From: Syntrophaceae bacterium
Lineage (GTDB): Bacteria; Desulfobacterota; Syntrophia; Syntrophales; UBA2185
Direction of reading: 5' to 3'
DNA length: 34,696 nt
Assembly (NCBI GenBank): GCA_003142295.1
Contig: PLLV01000217.1
Location: forward strand, 1 to 34,696
Notes under the pieces: model-generated
What the model saw: only the letters and a program-made list of their open reading frames with translations
Told to the model about the DNA's origin: nothing
The model's database searches: none
Shown here: positions 15,810 to 24,483 of the stretch, piece by piece
Layout: each line of letters begins with the position of its first letter
Numbering within the stretch: the first letter of the stretch is position 1
Translations under genes and position numbers: made by a program

Positions 15810-17726
15810 ATGAATGAAATAAGGATTGTATTACCGGATGGTTCTGTCAGTCAGTGTAATCAAGGTACAACGATTAAAGAGATTATTGCATCTTGGAAGA
15901 AGGAGATGCTTCCTTCACTGGTTGCGGCGAAGCTGAATAATAGGCCTGTTGATTTAAGCCATCCGATTGAAGAACCCGCCACGATTTCGTTAATCAATAT
16001 TGAAGCGAAGGAAGGCCTGGACATTCTGCGCCACAGCATATCGCACGTAATGGCACAGGCGGTAAAGGATTTGTTTCAAGGGGTTCAGATTACTATTGGT
16101 CCCTCTATCGAAGAAGGCTTTTATTATGACTTTGACTATAGAGAGAACTTTACTCCGGAAGACCTCGCGAAAATTGAAGAGCGCATGCGGGAGATCATAG
16201 CCGCTGATTATCCTTTCATTCGTCAGGAGATGTCGAGGCAAGAGGCTGTCTCTCTCTTTAGAGAAAAGGGTGAGACGTATAAAGTCGAACTTCTCAACGA
16301 ACTGCCGGAGGACGTAAAAATAATAAGTTTGTACAGTCAAGGGGGGTATGTAGATCTATGTCGCGGACCCCATATCCCATCTACGGGGATGATCAGGGCT
16401 TTTAAGTTATTAAATGTGGCGGGGGCATACTGGCGAGGCGACGAGAGGAATAAGATGCTCCAGCGCATATATGGGACAGGATTTGCGACGGAAAAAGCAC
16501 TGGTGGAATATTTGCATATTGTTGAGGAGGCAAAGAAAAGGGATCACCGAAAACTGGGAAAAGAATTAGACCTGTTCCAGATAAATGACGAAGCAGGTCC
16601 CGGCCTCATCATCTTTCATCCCAAAGGTGCCAGACTCAGAAACATCATTGAGGACTGGGAGAGGAAGGAGCACCTTAAACGGGGGTACGAAATGGTCGTG
16701 GGACCCCAGATACTAAAAGCCGAGCTGTGGAAAAGATCCGGGCATTTCGATCATTACAGAGAAAACATGTATTTCACGGAGGTAGAAAATCAGGCCTATG
16801 GCCTAAAGCCCATGAACTGCCTCTCGCACATGCTGATATATAAATCGAAGATTCGCAGCTACCGCGACTTGCCGCTCCGATATTTCGAACTCGGTACGGT
16901 CCACAGACATGAGAAAACAGGGGTTCTGCACGGCCTCATGAGAGTGCGCCAGTTCACCCAGGATGATGCACATATCCTGTGCACACCGGAGCAATTAAAT
17001 GGTGAAATCACCGCCATTGCAGATTTCGTAAGCTATGCGATGAAAGTTTTCGGTTTTGACTACGACGTGGAGCTCAGCACGAGGCCGGAAAAATCTATAG
17101 GCTCCGATGAGGAATGGGAAATGGCAACGGCGGCATTGGAGGGAGCCCTTAAAATAAACAAGATTGAATATGAGGTTAATGAAGGAGATGGCGCCTTTTA
17201 TGGGCCCAAGATCGATTTCAAGTTAAAAGATGCCCTGAAGAGAAAGTGGCAATGTGCGACGATTCAGTGCGATTTTACACTTCCGGATCGATTTGATCTC
17301 AGCTACATCGGTGCAGACGGAGAAAAACATCGACCTGTAATGTTGCACAGGGTAATATTAGGTGCAATAGAGCGGTTCATGGGTGTGTTAATTGAACATT
17401 ATGCCGGCGCCTTTCCAGTCTGGCTCTCACCGGTTCAGGCAGTTCTGATGACTGTTACGGATAAGCATATTCCTTATGGAGAAAAGGTTTACATTGAGCT
17501 GATCGAAGCGGGAATCCGGGCGGAGAGGGATTTCAGGAATGAGAAACTGGGCTATAAGATCAGAGAAGCACAGATGCAGAAAGTACCCTATATGCTGGTA
17601 ATCGGTGATCGGGAGATGGAATCGAATAGGGTTTCGCCCCGCGAGCGAAGCGGTAAAGACCTTGGCGCCACCGGCGTTAACGAGTTTATTGAATTGGTAA
17701 GGGAAAAATCTGCGCAGTATCAGTAG
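15810..17726 (+). CDS. thrS: threonyl-tRNA synthetase
   Basis: A 638-residue class II synthetase with proofreading, full length. Domains: TGS (about 1-61); the editing domain with HSISH at 75-79 and CRGPH near 184-188; the class II core (about 240-535) with the motif-2 region [20 protein letters not shown] and motif 3 ending [14 protein letters not shown]; and the anticodon-binding domain (about 540-638). The zinc-binding Cys is at 337, but its usual MNCPGH context reads MNCLSH here. The start lacks a clear ribosome site. It begins the thrS-infC-rpmI-rplT-pheST run. Confidence 0.97.
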   Translation: MNEIRIVLPDGSVSQCNQGTTIKEIIASWKKEMLPSLVAAKLNNRPVDLSHPIEEPATISLINIEAKEGLDILRHSISHVMAQAVKDLFQGVQITIGPSIEEGFYYDFDYRENFTPEDLAKIEERMREIIAADYPFIRQEMSRQEAVSLFREKGETYKVELLNELPEDVKIISLYSQGGYVDLCRGPHIPSTGMIRAFKLLNVAGAYWRGDERNKMLQRIYGTGFATEKALVEYLHIVEEAKKRDHRKLGKELDLFQINDEAGPGLIIFHPKGARLRNIIEDWERKEHLKRGYEMVVGPQILKAELWKRSGHFDHYRENMYFTEVENQAYGLKPMNCLSHMLIYKSKIRSYRDLPLRYFELGTVHRHEKTGVLHGLMRVRQFTQDDAHILCTPEQLNGEITAIADFVSYAMKVFGFDYDVELSTRPEKSIGSDEEWEMATAALEGALKINKIEYEVNEGDGAFYGPKIDFKLKDALKRKWQCATIQCDFTLPDRFDLSYIGADGEKHRPVMLHRVILGAIERFMGVLIEHYAGAFPVWLSPVQAVLMTVTDKHIPYGEKVYIELIEAGIRAERDFRNEKLGYKIREAQMQKVPYMLVIGDREMESNRVSPRERSGKDLGATGVNEFIELVREKSAQYQ

Positions 17727-17807
17727 ATGGCATAAGGAGGTACTTGAACGCAGGAAGTCAGTTTTAAAACAATTGTAAGAGCCGAAAGTCCGGAACGTCT
17801 GGATTCT

Positions 17808-17836
17808 TTGACATTAGAATGTATTTAGGATATTGA
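17808..17836 (+). promoter_or_regulatory. candidate internal promoter for infC
   Basis: TTGACA (17808-17813), a 17-base spacer and TATTGA (17831-17836) lie 33 bases before the proposed infC start. The -35 is perfect and the -10 weak. A promoter between thrS and infC would uncouple the ribosomal genes from thrS. Confidence 0.45.
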
Positions 17837-17869
17837 TGTTCGACTTTAATATTATTCAGGAGGTGTCGC

Positions 17870-18376
17870 ATAGCTAAGGATTTGAACATAAATGAAGAGA
17901 TTAAGGCAACTGACGTCAGAGTGATTGATGAAGGCAAACAGCTGGGAATTATGTCTCTGACGGAGGCACTGGAGGTGGCTGCCAAGGCAGGACTGGATTT
18001 GGTTGAGGTCGCTCCCAATTCTTCACCGCCAGTTTGCCGGATCATGGATTATGGAAAATTCAGATACCAGCAGAGCAAGAAACAACAAGTCGCAAAAAAA
18101 AGTCAGAGCACCATTCAGGTAAAAGAGATAAGGATAAGACCGAAGACCGATGAACATGACCTGCAGGTAAAGATTAAACATATTAAGAAATTTCTCAGCC
18201 AGAACGATAAGGTGAAGATAACCATGATGTTCAGGGGGCGTGAAATGGCTTATACCGACCTGGGCAGGAAGATTATGGAGGACGTGCAAAGGGCGCTGGC
18301 AGATGTGAGCATTGTTGATCAGCATCCTAAGCTGGAGGGCAGAAATATGATTATGATGGTATCTCCCAAGAAATAG
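17870..18376 (+). CDS. infC: translation initiation factor IF-3, ATA start
   Basis: A 168-residue factor that binds the 30S subunit, checks the start codon and blocks early 50S joining. The N domain begins AKDLNINEEIKATDVRVIDE and contains AGLDLVEVAPNSSPPVCRIM; the C domain has VKEIRIRPKTDEHDLQVKI and MMFRGREMAYTDLG. The track starts at TTG 17882, which is 18 bases from the nearest ribosome site. The strong AGGAGGTG (17858-17865) is instead placed for ATA at 17870, giving the family N-terminus IAKDLNINEE. E. coli infC uses AUU for autoregulation, so a non-canonical start is expected in this gene. I am confident in the gene and fairly confident in the ATA start. Confidence 0.93.
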   Translation: MAKDLNINEEIKATDVRVIDEGKQLGIMSLTEALEVAAKAGLDLVEVAPNSSPPVCRIMDYGKFRYQQSKKQQVAKKSQSTIQVKEIRIRPKTDEHDLQVKIKHIKKFLSQNDKVKITMMFRGREMAYTDLGRKIMEDVQRALADVSIVDQHPKLEGRNMIMMVSPKK

Positions 18377-18395
18377 GGAGTTACAAGGAAATTGA

Positions 18396-18490
18396 TTCTG
18401 AATCCGAGATCCTAAACAATATTAAAATCCGATTGCGAGGAATCTTTAAAATCCCGGCAGTTGTATTTTGACTTTGTTTAGGATTCAGAA
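18396..18490. repeat. palindromic intergenic repeat, copy A (infC-rpmI)
   Basis: The right end TTGTTTAGGATTCAGAA (18474-18490) is the reverse complement of the left end TTCTGAATC..CCTAAACAA (18396-18419), except for six extra bases (CGAGAT) in the left arm. The interior contains TTTAAAATCCCGGC, also found in slightly different form in copy B. The 95-bp element fits a small non-coding mobile or REP-like repeat. Confidence 0.6.
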
Positions 18491-18529
18491 ATTAGAAGGT
18501 AGGATTTTTCATACAAGAGGGGTGATTTA

Positions 18530-18727
18530 ATGCCAAAGATAAAAACACACAGGGGCGCAGCCAAACGGTTTAGCCTTACGGCAACTGGCAAGGTGAAGAG
18601 GAGTAAGGCATACGGTAGCCACATTCTCACAAAAAAAACGACAAAGAGAAAGAGAAATTTGCGGAAGTCTGCTATTCTTGACAAAAGTGATACCCGGGGA
18701 ATAAAGATGTTAATTCCCTATATGTAG
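18530..18727 (+). CDS. rpmI: 50S ribosomal protein L35
   Basis: A 65-residue very basic large-subunit protein. [20 protein letters not shown] and the Lys/Arg-rich middle ([18 protein letters not shown]) are diagnostic. GAGGGGTGAT a few bases before the ATG is a strong ribosome site. It lies between infC and rplT as in most bacteria; copy A of the palindromic repeat separates it from infC. Confidence 0.97.
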   Translation: MPKIKTHRGAAKRFSLTATGKVKRSKAYGSHILTKKTTKRKRNLRKSAILDKSDTRGIKMLIPYM

Positions 18728-18817
18728 GGACTGGAATGCGGCGTTCGGATAAAACTTTTTCTTTTGTTGATCGTAGAATCTAATAATTATTTTGATAAAA
18801 AGCTGGGAGATAAAGAA

Positions 18818-19180
18818 ATGCCGAGAGTAAAAAGAAGTGTAAATGCTAAGAAAAAAAGACGAAAAATCCTGAAGATGGCGAAGGGCTATTTTAATGCGCG
18901 GAGCCGTTTGTTGAAGACAGCCACGGAAGCCGTCGAAAGGGCAATGAAGTACGCCTACAGGGACAGAAGAACGCGGAAAAGGGATTTCAGAAAACTGTGG
19001 ATTGCGAGGATTAATGCCGCTGCACGAATTAATGAAATGTCATATAGCCGGTTAATATGCGGCATGAAAAAAGCAGGTGTGGAAATTGACAGAAAGATTC
19101 TGGCCGAGCTTGCCGTTCATGACCCTCGAGGATTCTCTGAGATAGTCAGTATCGCAAAAGGTAAACTGGCGGCATGCTGA
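18818..19180 (+). CDS. rplT: 50S ribosomal protein L20
   Basis: A 120-residue protein needed early in 50S assembly, known in E. coli and Bacillus to repress its own operon. [40 protein letters not shown] and [17 protein letters not shown] are diagnostic. The track begins at a TTG (18764); GGGAGA (18805-18810) is placed for the ATG at 18818, which gives the normal length. Its last 7 bases overlap the pheS start, so the two are translationally coupled. Confidence 0.97.
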   Translation: MPRVKRSVNAKKKRRKILKMAKGYFNARSRLLKTATEAVERAMKYAYRDRRTRKRDFRKLWIARINAAARINEMSYSRLICGMKKAGVEIDRKILAELAVHDPRGFSEIVSIAKGKLAAC

Positions 19181-20190
19181 AAGAACTTGAGGAGCTTCTA
19201 GAAGAGGCAGAATCTGAATTAAGTAAGTCAAATACCGAAGAGGAACTCCTCGCAGTAAGAACCAAGTATTTGGGGAGAAAGGGTATTCTTACAAAGCTTC
19301 TCCGAGGCTTAGGAAATATCGGACCGGAAGAGAGGCCGTTAATAGGGAATCGCTGTAATGAAATTAAAGCGACCTTAACTGTGGAAATTGAGAACGCACT
19401 AAAAGCTAGAGCCGCCCTCAAGAAGGGGGAGGTTCTCCTTCGCGATAGAATCGATGTAACACTCCCAGGCAGAAAAGTTCGTTTTGGCAAGGAACATCCC
19501 GTAGCCTTGGTTTGTAAGGATATTTGCGATATATTTGCGGGACTCGGGTTCTCAGCCGTCCAAGGCCCGGAAATAGAGCTGGACTACTACAATTTTGAGG
19601 CTTTGAATATTCCCAAAGACCATCCTGCAAGGGATATGCAGGATACATTCTACATAGAAGATAACATCGTGCTGCGTACCCATACCTCGCCTGTCCAAAT
19701 AAGAGTTATGGAAAAGCAGCGGCCACCGGTCAGAATTCTTTCACCAGGAAGGGTATATCGACCCGATTCCGACATCTCTCATACTCCCATGTTTCATCAG
19801 ATTGAAGGTCTTCTGGTTGATAAAGGCATCACCTTCGGCGATTTGAAAGGTGTTCTCACGTTATTTCTTAAACAGATGTTTGGCGGGGACACGGCGCTCA
19901 GGTTTCGTCCCAGTTTCTTCCCTTTTACCGAGCCCTCTGCTGAGGTCGATATAAGGTGCGTCATGTGCAGAGGCACCGGTTGTCGAGTCTGTTCTCAGAG
20001 CGGCTGGCTCGAAATACTCGGTTCCGGCATGGTTGATCCGGAGGTCTTCAAGAATGTAAATTACGACCCAGAGGAATTCTCCGGCTTCGCTTTCGGCTTG
20101 GGTCTCGAACGAATTGCGATGTTGAAGTACGGGATATCGGATATCCGGTTGTTCTTCGAGAATGACTGGAGGTTTCTAGAACAATTCTGA
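19174..20190 (+). CDS. pheS: phenylalanyl-tRNA synthetase alpha subunit
   Basis: The 338-residue catalytic subunit of the alpha2-beta2 PheRS. An N-terminal coiled coil (about 1-85) is followed by the class II core: [41 protein letters not shown] and the motif-3 stretch [17 protein letters not shown]. The Cys-containing loop [17 protein letters not shown] is normal for this family. The ATG lies inside the rplT end. A 259-base spacer with palindromic repeat copy B separates it from pheT, which is usually adjacent. Confidence 0.97.
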   Translation: MLKELEELLEEAESELSKSNTEEELLAVRTKYLGRKGILTKLLRGLGNIGPEERPLIGNRCNEIKATLTVEIENALKARAALKKGEVLLRDRIDVTLPGRKVRFGKEHPVALVCKDICDIFAGLGFSAVQGPEIELDYYNFEALNIPKDHPARDMQDTFYIEDNIVLRTHTSPVQIRVMEKQRPPVRILSPGRVYRPDSDISHTPMFHQIEGLLVDKGITFGDLKGVLTLFLKQMFGGDTALRFRPSFFPFTEPSAEVDIRCVMCRGTGCRVCSQSGWLEILGSGMVDPEVFKNVNYDPEEFSGFAFGLGLERIAMLKYGISDIRLFFENDWRFLEQF

Positions 20191-20288
20191 TATTCAGGGT
20201 CTTAATTATTGAAAGCGAAAACTGCAATTTTTCTTCAAACAATTATGAAAAAAGGTCAAGTTGGATCAAATCACAACTTCGAAGAATG

Positions 20289-20445
20289 AAATCCTAAACA
20301 AGCATGAATGTTCAAGACCACATTATCCAAGTAGTAAGATTTAGAATAGATATTTGAATTTGTTTAGGGTATCCATAATTCGTAGTTCGAATTTAATATG
20401 CGCCTCATGAATTTTAAACAATCCCGGCTAAGATTTAGGATTTGC
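20289..20445. repeat. palindromic intergenic repeat, copy B (pheS-pheT)
   Basis: AATCCTAAACAAG (from 20290) and TTTGTTTAGGGTAT (from 20359) are inverted partners. Further on, TTTTAAACAATCCCGGC (20412-20428) matches the interior of copy A, and the element ends GATTTAGGATTT just before pheT, where AGGA serves as the pheT ribosome site. The pheS-pheT gap (20191-20449) has no other content I can identify. Confidence 0.55.
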
Positions 20446-20449
20446 ATTT

Positions 20450-22867
20450 ATGCTAGTAAGTCTCAGATGGCTTAGAGATTATGTCGATATAAGGATTCCG
20501 CTTGGAGAACTTGTCGACCGTTTGACAATGGCTGGTCTTGAAGTTGAAGAGATAAAGGAGATCGGTCCTGCATTTACCAATGTAGTTGTCGCAAAGCTCC
20601 TTTCTGTAAAGACCCATCCTGAAACAGATAAATATTACTTCTGCGAAGTAGCTGCCGGTGAGGGCACCTATTCCGTGGTCTGTGGTGCGCGTAACATCAA
20701 GCCTGGCGATGTGGTTCCCCTGGCAAAAATCGGAGCAACATTACCGGGCGGCTATACAATCAAGAGTTCCAAAATCAGAAGCGCGGTATCAGAGGGGATG
20801 CTCTGTTCCGAGCAAGAACTGGGCATAGGTGACGATGCGTCGGGGATAATGATTCTTCCTCGCGACCTGACTATAGGCCTTGACTTGGCAGAAGCATTAA
20901 ATCTCAAGGACATGGTCCTCGATATAGGGATTACTCCCAACAGGTCTGACTGTTTAAGCATCATAGGAATTGCCCGCGAAATTGCTGCGATCACAGGGTC
21001 CATGCTTAAGTACCCGGATACTGCCGTTTCCGAAAATGAGCAGGATATAAGAAGTATCACATCAGTTGATATACTTGATCCCGATTTGTGCCCCCGCTAT
21101 AGCGCCAGAATTATAAAGGACGTTACCATAAAACCTTCCCCCCTCTGGATGCGCCAGAGACTTGAAGCAGTAGGCTTGCGTGCGATCAACAATGTCGTTG
21201 ATGTCACCAATTATGTGATGATGGAGTTGGGGCAACCGCTTCATGCATTTGATTTCCGGTTTCTTGAAGAGGGGCGCATTGTGGTCAGAAGATCCCGCGG
21301 AGGAGAAACATTCACCTCTCTGGATGAGAAGGAACGCATTCTGGAAACGGATACGCTGATGATCTGTGATGGCAAGAAGCCCGTAGCTATTGGCGGCATA
21401 ATGGGCGGTCTTAATTCCGAAGTCAAAGAAGATACTAAAATGATACTTCTGGAAAGCGCCTATTTTACCCCTGCCTCCATTAGAAAATCGGCTAAGTCGC
21501 TGGGGATGAGTACGGATTCCGCATTCAGATTCGGTCGCGGCATAGATCCTGAAGGTGTGATCAGGGCTCTAAACAGAGCGGCTCAAATTATGGCTGAAAT
21601 TTCCGGTGGGCGGGTTTGCAGAGGCTACATTGACCGATATCCCGAAAAGGTTGAATCCGCCGGGAATATAGAGCTCCGCAGAGAAAGGGTCAATGAAATA
21701 CTTGGTACAGACATTGATGCCTCGGAAATCGTTAAAATACTGGAAAGTTTAGAGATGATGATTCGCGCCGAGAAGGACGGCGTCTACCGGGTAACTCCAC
21801 CCACGTACAGGGTGGATATTGCAAGGGAGATAGATCTTATCGAAGAGGTAGCCAGACTGTACGGCTATGACCGTATTCCTGCGACGTTGCCTCCCGTGTC
21901 TGCCACGGCTGTGACGAGGGAGCACCAGCAAATCGTCGTTGATAGAATACGGGACCTCATGAGGGGATCGGGTTACTCCGAGATAATTACGTTCAGTTTT
22001 ATTTCCCCTGAATCAACAAAGCGTCTGGGAATCAGAGAGAATGATGATCGCCAGAATATGGTCAAAATAAGGAATCCTCTTACGGAAGATCAATCAGTGA
22101 TGCGGACGACGCTCGTAAGTAGCCTGCTGGAGACAATGAAAAAAAATGCTCATAACGGGTGTCTTGATCTCAAGATGTTTGAGATCGGCAGGGTTTTTTT
22201 TCACCGAAAGGAAGGGGAGCTTCCCATTGAGAAGAGCAGGATGGGTTGTCTCATCACAGGCATGTTTTACGATGCTCTCTGGTGTTCAAAAATAAATGCA
22301 GATTTTTATGACTTAAAAGGCTGTATAGAGAACATATTTGATGGTCTTAAGATTGCGGGTCTGGAATTCAGGTCTGATTACGGGGAAGCCTTCCTCCATC
22401 CAGGCAAGTCATGTGGGATATATGCTAAAGACCGGTTTATCGGATTCTTGGGGGAAGTGCATCCGGATACTCTTCTCAAGATGGATTTAAAGAATCGGGC
22501 TTATGTAGCTGAAATAGATTTGGATATTGTCTCAAATATGTTTTCAGGCGAAGTGTTGTATAAAGACCTGCCAAGATTTCCATCAGTCGTAAGAGACGTG
22601 GCATTCGTAATTGGCCAGGAGATGGAAGCGGATAAAATACTTAAACTTGCCGTTGAAATGGATAAAGAATTGCTTGAAAAAGTGAGTATTTTTGATGTAT
22701 ATTCCGGGAAGAATATTCCGCAGGGCAAAAAGAGTCTGGGGATAAGGTTTATATATCGTGCTTCTGACAGGACTCTGACGGATGATGAAGTGAATCAACT
22801 GCACGGTGAGATCGTAAGAAAAATTGTTGACTTGACTGGGGCAAGGATAAGAGGAGAAATAATTTAG
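20450..22867 (+). CDS. pheT: phenylalanyl-tRNA synthetase beta subunit
   Basis: The 805-residue partner of PheS, responsible for tRNA binding and editing of misacylated Tyr-tRNA. Domains in order: B1/tRNA-binding OB fold (about 40-150, VVAKLLSVKTHPETDKYYFC), B3/B4 editing (about 210-370, NVVDVTNYVMMELGQPLHAFD), B5 (about 400-475, IEEVARLYGYDRIP nearby), the catalytic-like core, and the FDX anticodon-binding domain at the end (about 710-805, LPRFPSVVRDVAFV). Length is normal. ihfA follows 28 bases later. Confidence 0.97.
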   Translation: MLVSLRWLRDYVDIRIPLGELVDRLTMAGLEVEEIKEIGPAFTNVVVAKLLSVKTHPETDKYYFCEVAAGEGTYSVVCGARNIKPGDVVPLAKIGATLPGGYTIKSSKIRSAVSEGMLCSEQELGIGDDASGIMILPRDLTIGLDLAEALNLKDMVLDIGITPNRSDCLSIIGIAREIAAITGSMLKYPDTAVSENEQDIRSITSVDILDPDLCPRYSARIIKDVTIKPSPLWMRQRLEAVGLRAINNVVDVTNYVMMELGQPLHAFDFRFLEEGRIVVRRSRGGETFTSLDEKERILETDTLMICDGKKPVAIGGIMGGLNSEVKEDTKMILLESAYFTPASIRKSAKSLGMSTDSAFRFGRGIDPEGVIRALNRAAQIMAEISGGRVCRGYIDRYPEKVESAGNIELRRERVNEILGTDIDASEIVKILESLEMMIRAEKDGVYRVTPPTYRVDIAREIDLIEEVARLYGYDRIPATLPPVSATAVTREHQQIVVDRIRDLMRGSGYSEIITFSFISPESTKRLGIRENDDRQNMVKIRNPLTEDQSVMRTTLVSSLLETMKKNAHNGCLDLKMFEIGRVFFHRKEGELPIEKSRMGCLITGMFYDALWCSKINADFYDLKGCIENIFDGLKIAGLEFRSDYGEAFLHPGKSCGIYAKDRFIGFLGEVHPDTLLKMDLKNRAYVAEIDLDIVSNMFSGEVLYKDLPRFPSVVRDVAFVIGQEMEADKILKLAVEMDKELLEKVSIFDVYSGKNIPQGKKSLGIRFIYRASDRTLTDDEVNQLHGEIVRKIVDLTGARIRGEII

Positions 22868-22895
22868 GCGTCTGTAAGATTGGGGGAGGTTAGAA

Positions 22896-23171
22896 ATGAC
22901 AAAGATTGATATTATTCAGGATGTGTATGAAAAGCTGGGATTTTCCAAGAAGGATGCAGCGAAAATTGTTGAGTCGGTTTTTGAGATCATGAAAGACAGC
23001 CTTGCTCGCGGTGAGAAGATAAAGATTTCCGGTTTCGGTAACTTTTCTGTAAAGGACAAGAAATCTCGAAGAGGCAGAAATCCGCAGACCGGAAGTGAAA
23101 TAGAAATATCTGCAAGGAAAGTACTTACCTTTAAGTCAAGTCAAGTGTTGCGCAAAGCGCTGAATAGTTAA
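22896..23171 (+). CDS. ihfA: integration host factor alpha subunit
   Basis: A 91-residue DNA-bending protein of the HU/IHF family. The pattern KIDIIQDVYEKLGFSKKDA, KISGFGNFSVKDKKSRRGRN with PQTGSEIEI, and VLTFKSSQVLRKALN are typical; the beta-arm GRNPQTG is complete. Its place directly after pheT identifies it as the alpha chain. GGGGGAGG precedes the ATG at good spacing. It affects transcription, recombination and chromosome structure together with IhfB, encoded elsewhere. Confidence 0.92.
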   Translation: MTKIDIIQDVYEKLGFSKKDAAKIVESVFEIMKDSLARGEKIKISGFGNFSVKDKKSRRGRNPQTGSEIEISARKVLTFKSSQVLRKALNS

Positions 23172-23282
23172 TTGGATAGATAAGAAAACTCTGATCATCA
23201 AATCCGGATGATTCGGTAAAAAGTCAAGAATCTGTGTTATAACTGGCCACTTTCGAGAGAAGTGCAGGTATCAAGTCATTCG

Positions 23283-23506
23283 GGTGCAGAGAGATGATCT
23301 GATCGGACACGTGCACCGAGGAACTTGCCATGCGCTTGGGGAGGGGAGTATGCTGCCCCGGACTTTTGGCCTTTTTATAGGGTCATCAATCCTGCGTACT
23401 AAACGAATCCATGATAAGAGTGACTTAAAATGACCTTTCGCTGCATGCGCGTATGGCACTTCGAAGCGCATACGAAAGGTTTCAAGATACGGTTTTCGCT
23501 TTTTTT
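23283..23506 (+). ncRNA. structured leader or small RNA upstream of the MerR-like gene
   Basis: The 361-base gap 23172-23532 has no convincing ORF but several stems. GGTGCA/TGCACC lies at 23283-23317. A strong hairpin at 23433-23480 pairs ACCTTTCG with CGAAAGGT and ATGCGC with GCGCAT. CGAAA (23473-23477) could pair instead with TTTCG (23494-23498), directly followed by T7 (23500-23506). Such mutually exclusive pairing resembles an attenuator or riboswitch expression platform. I could not assign it to a known RNA family. Confidence 0.4.
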
Positions 23507-23532
23507 AGGACGTCAGGATTTAGGATTTCTCA

Positions 23533-23871
23533 ATGAATGCGTCGATTCCGGACAAGGAATATTTCCGTATCGGAGAGGTCAGTAAAATCCTCGATGTAGA
23601 CCCGTATGTCGTCAGGTTTTGGGAATCTGAATTCAAATCAATAAAACCAATTCGCACTAAATCATATCAACGTCTATATAGGAGAAAAGATTTAGAGGAA
23701 CTGCTGATTATTAAGAATCTCCTTTATAGCGATAAGTTTACCATAAGTGGTGCCAAGAGACAATTACTGAAAATGAAAAGGGGCGGAACGCAGCCGGATC
23801 GAGATAGCATCCAAGAAAAGTTTGCAGAAATTAAAAAAGGATTATTGCAGATAAGAAAAATGATAAGCTGA
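23533..23871 (+). CDS. MerR-like transcriptional regulator
   Basis: A 112-residue DNA-binding protein. Residues about 9-75 form a MerR-type winged helix-turn-helix (YFRIGEVSKILDVDPYVVRF, then the RLYRRKDLEEL wing). Residues 85-112 are a short coiled-coil helix, with no effector domain and no metal-binding Cys. Small MerR proteins of this type regularly follow ihfA in proteobacteria; the target is unknown. AGGA seven bases before the ATG is the ribosome site and is part of a GATTTAGGATTT stretch seen also before pheT. Confidence 0.88.
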   Translation: MNASIPDKEYFRIGEVSKILDVDPYVVRFWESEFKSIKPIRTKSYQRLYRRKDLEELLIIKNLLYSDKFTISGAKRQLLKMKRGGTQPDRDSIQEKFAEIKKGLLQIRKMIS

Positions 23872-23879
23872 AGAGAAAA

Positions 23880-23920
23880 GGGACAGGCATTTTTTCTCAA
23901 TGAAAAAAGTTACCTGCCCC
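23880..23920. terminator. bidirectional intrinsic terminator
   Basis: GGGACAGG (23880-23887) pairs with CCTGCCCC (23913-23920) with one mismatch, and an inner TTTTTTC/GAAAAAA stem closes a 5-base loop. It lies between the convergent MerR-like and PxxKW genes, so it can end transcripts from both sides. Confidence 0.55.
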
Positions 23921-23927
23921 ACCGTTC

Positions 23928-24209
23928 TTAATGTTTGGTCGATCTCTTGGATGCCTTGAGCGGATTGATTTTATGCGTGGCTTCTTTGATTTCTCTCTTG
24001 ACGTGCGATGCTGTCGGACAGTTTCCAGAAAGCCATTTGCTGGAAGGTTCGGGATAGACCTTGCAGTACTGACCGGTCGGGCAATCTATGATTTTGATGC
24101 AACCTTCACACTTATCTAATACTGTGTAGCAATTACCCCCATTAAATCCACAACCTTTCTTAGTCATGAAGGCACACTCGGACCCAATCTTGACGGTTTG
24201 ACAGACCAT
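23928..24209 (-). CDS. PxxKW-type cysteine-rich protein
   Basis: A 93-residue small protein with nine Cys residues, most in the first 65 residues (MVCQTVKIGSECAFMTKKGC; CEGCIKIIDC; YCKVYPEPSSKWLSGNC). The PSSKW element matches the family named for PxxKW, found mainly in deltaproteobacteria. The Cys spacing suggests metal or Fe-S binding, but no function is established. The track uses a GTG at 24218; GGGGGTGAT just upstream suits the ATG at 24209. It has its own promoter and a leader inverted repeat. Confidence 0.75.
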   Translation of the reverse strand: MVCQTVKIGSECAFMTKKGCGFNGGNCYTVLDKCEGCIKIIDCPTGQYCKVYPEPSSKWLSGNCPTASHVKREIKEATHKINPLKASKRSTKH

Positions 24210-24238
24210 TGGAATCACCCCCTTTCTTATTTTCTTTG

Positions 24239-24270
24239 ATTTGCTTAATCGCAGATAATGCTAAGCAAAT
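24239..24270 (-). repeat. 9-bp inverted repeat in the PxxKW leader
   Basis: ATTTGCTTA (24239-24247) and TAAGCAAAT (24262-24270) are perfect inverted repeats with a 14-base loop, lying between the promoter and the ribosome site. It may be an operator or a leader hairpin. Confidence 0.5.
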
Positions 24271-24281
24271 AAAATCTTTTT

Positions 24282-24310
24282 TTAGTAACAAATATAAAAC
24301 AATATGTCAA
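24282..24310 (-). promoter_or_regulatory. sigma70 promoter of the PxxKW gene
   Basis: On the minus strand TTGACA (24305-24310) is followed by 17 bases and TACTAA (24282-24287). The predicted leader is about 65 bases and contains the 24239-24270 inverted repeat. Confidence 0.6.
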
Positions 24311-24483
24311 GAAAAAAAGTGCACTAAATTAAATTATCGAATAACGGAATGATAACAGTATGAATGACCTATCGAATGAATTGACTTCATATTGCAATCA
24401 TGTTAGGCAAACACCTCCAATGGAAAAGGATTTAGGAGTGCAAAAAAATAATCATCCGGCTGTTGAGGTTATTTGAGACTGAC

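Noticed and set aside
23271-23471. 66-aa minus ORF in the ihfA-merR spacer
   Set aside because: Compositionally odd, without a ribosome site, and covers strong RNA stems; the region looks like a structured leader.
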